DNA of 63,148 nt from Anaerococcus sp. (GTDB lineage: Bacteria > Bacillota > Clostridia > Tissierellales > Peptoniphilaceae). Below, piece by piece: positions 62,090 through 63,148 of the stretch (position 1 is the first letter of the stretch; every line of letters starts with the position of its first letter). The notes beneath the pieces were generated by a model, which did not search any database, was not told the origin of the DNA, and saw only the letters and a program-made list of their open reading frames with translations. A program made the position numbers and the translations under genes. The stretch covers positions 1-63,148 of the forward strand of contig JALEUV010000059.1 in NCBI GenBank assembly GCA_022780515.1, given 5' to 3'.

Positions 62090-62117
62090 TTGTAATTACT
62101 TGGCTATCCTGTATAAT
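62090..62117 (+). promoter_or_regulatory. Likely promoter of the flavoprotein gene
   Basis: TTGTAA (62090-62095) and a perfect TATAAT (62112-62117) are 16 bases apart, ending 31 bases before the start codon. Confidence 0.6.
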
Positions 62118-62147
62118 ATTGATAAGAAAATATCTTAAGGGGGAAGC

Positions 62148-63148
62148 ATGTATAATTATTTAATAATAGGAAATGGTATAGCTGGTCTAAGCGCAGCAGG
62201 CGAGATTAGAAAAGCTGATCCAGAAGGATCTATCCTAATAGTATCAGACGAAGATAAGCTAACCTACTGGAGGACTAGACTATCAGAGCTTATTTCTAAA
62301 GACTTTACCAGTGAAGACATCCTAGTTAAAAAGGAAAATTGGTACACAGAAAATAAAATTGACCAAAAACTAGGAGTCAAAGTAGACAAAATCGACCCAG
62401 GCAAGAAGGTCGCTATTCTTTCCGATGGAAGTGAGGAAGAATTCGGGAAAGTTCTTCTTGCCACAGGAGCTAGGGCCTTTCTCCCACCAATTACAAACAT
62501 CGATGCAGAAGGCGTCTTTGCCATTAGAACATCAGATGACCTAGTAGCCTTCAAGGACTACGTAGAAGATAAGGAAAAACTTGTAGTAATCGGTGGAGGC
62601 ATCTTAGGACTAGAAGCAGCCTACAGTGCCAAAAATGCAGGCCTTGATGTAACAGTTATCGAATCCTTCGACTACCTATTAGCTAGGCAACTAGACAAGG
62701 AAACATCAGCCATCCTAGAAGAAAAACTAAACGGCGAAGGTCTAAATACCATAACTGGCAAAAATACTTCCGAAATCATCACAGAAGATGGCAAGGTCAA
62801 GGGAATTAAGCTTGACGATGGCGAAGAAATCGAAGCCGATGCCATCCTAGTCCAAACAGGAGTAAGGTCAAATATAAATGCAGCCAAGGAATCAAACCTT
62901 GCGACCGATAGAGGTATTATCGTTAAGGATAACCTCCAAAGCGAAGAATATCCATTTATCTACAGTGCAGGAGACTGCACCCAAATCGGTAACTTCACAA
63001 TTGGTCTATGGACAGCAAGCCAAGAGATGGGTAAGATTGCCGGAGCCAATATGACTGGATCCGAAGAGACCTACCAAAAACCAAAACCATTCTCTACCCT
63101 CCTATTAGGACCTATCAAACTATTTTCAGCAGGAGCTAATAGTGGAGA
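62148..63148 (+). CDS. NAD(P)/FAD-dependent oxidoreductase (pyridine nucleotide-disulphide type), partial
   Basis: 333 codons are present and the frame runs off the window end. The start reads MYNYLIIGNGIAGLSAAGEI, an FAD-binding Rossmann fold, with LLATGARAFLPP near residue 105, a second NAD-binding fold VVIGGGILGLEAAYSA near 145 and IYSAGDC near 272, which closes the FAD site. This is the plan of rubredoxin or ferredoxin reductases and nitrite reductase/NADH oxidase relatives; no redox-active CxxxxC pair is seen. GGGGGAAGC stands before the ATG. A rubredoxin gene is 17 kb away, but a functional link is a guess. Confidence 0.9.
   Translation, partial: MYNYLIIGNGIAGLSAAGEIRKADPEGSILIVSDEDKLTYWRTRLSELISKDFTSEDILVKKENWYTENKIDQKLGVKVDKIDPGKKVAILSDGSEEEFGKVLLATGARAFLPPITNIDAEGVFAIRTSDDLVAFKDYVEDKEKLVVIGGGILGLEAAYSAKNAGLDVTVIESFDYLLARQLDKETSAILEEKLNGEGLNTITGKNTSEIITEDGKVKGIKLDDGEEIEADAILVQTGVRSNINAAKESNLATDRGIIVKDNLQSEEYPFIYSAGDCTQIGNFTIGLWTASQEMGKIAGANMTGSEETYQKPKPFSTLLLGPIKLFSAGANSG

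Overview
The window is a 63 kb piece of a low-GC Gram-positive (Firmicutes) chromosome. The mix of genes points to an anaerobic coccus of the Anaerococcus/Peptoniphilus group: rubredoxin, a secreted FMN/FAD reductase, Rex, family II pyrophosphatase, an Asp23/AmaP envelope module, cyclic-di-AMP synthesis, a lipoprotein nucleoside uptake system and a tryptophan T-box. The genus is an inference from gene content and codon use; there is no rRNA here to confirm it. Most genes lie on the minus strand in tightly packed operons with ATGA-type overlaps.

Layout. 0.1-3.7 kb: a possible gene remnant, a Nudix hydrolase, a CBS/DRTGG pyrophosphatase and a CorB/CorC-type transporter. 3.8-6 kb (plus): a purine permease and a tryptophan transporter behind a Trp T-box leader. 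6-11 kb: a complete peptide ABC transporter (F, D, C, B, then the binding protein, in coordinate order). 11-14 kb: a thiamine-binding protein, an M18 aminopeptidase, xanthine phosphoribosyltransferase and a DUF454 protein. 14-17 kb: CutC, a probable 6S RNA, and a lipoprotein FMN/FAD reductase. 17-24.5 kb: the protein quality-control cluster tig-clpP-clpX-lon-engB, preceded by a CCA-adding enzyme. 24.5-26.3 kb: cdaA-cdaR. 26.5-33 kb: a glycogen-degradation operon (malQ, glgP) with an AI-2E family exporter, an unknown cysteine-hydrolase-like protein and a ZIP transporter. 33-42.3 kb: thiamine pyrophosphokinase, a YhcH protein, a second AI-2E family exporter, the Asp23 module, ABC-F, Rex and TypA. 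42.3-45 kb: a decayed zone holding a collapsed flavin reductase gene and a frameshifted glutamate-cysteine ligase, then an RsbW-like kinase and rubredoxin. 45-51.8 kb: a membrane-anchored acidic protein, YitT, a CofE-like ligase, a Sir2/ABC/GntR operon headed by a lipoprotein barnase and its barstar. 51.9-52.3 kb: tRNA-Pro and a broken IS3-family end. 52.3-57.2 kb: the BMP-type nucleoside ABC transporter. 57.3-63.1 kb: a sugar-phosphate transferase, a pseudouridine synthase, a PadR regulator, a UvrD-like helicase-nuclease, an acetyltransferase, and the start of a flavoprotein running off the end.

The most notable observations are the free-standing rod-shaped RNA at 14.85-15.01 kb, the Trp T-box whose specifier and acceptor-pairing bases both fit tRNA-Trp, the lipoprotein barnase/barstar pair heading a GntR-ABC operon, the CofE-like protein in a lineage not expected to make F420, the papain-like unknown protein inside the glycogen operon, and several freshly decayed genes (flavin reductase, gshA-like, zinc-ribbon membrane protein, IS3 transposase). 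I did not find a convincing wholly new multi-gene system, a CRISPR array or a prophage.
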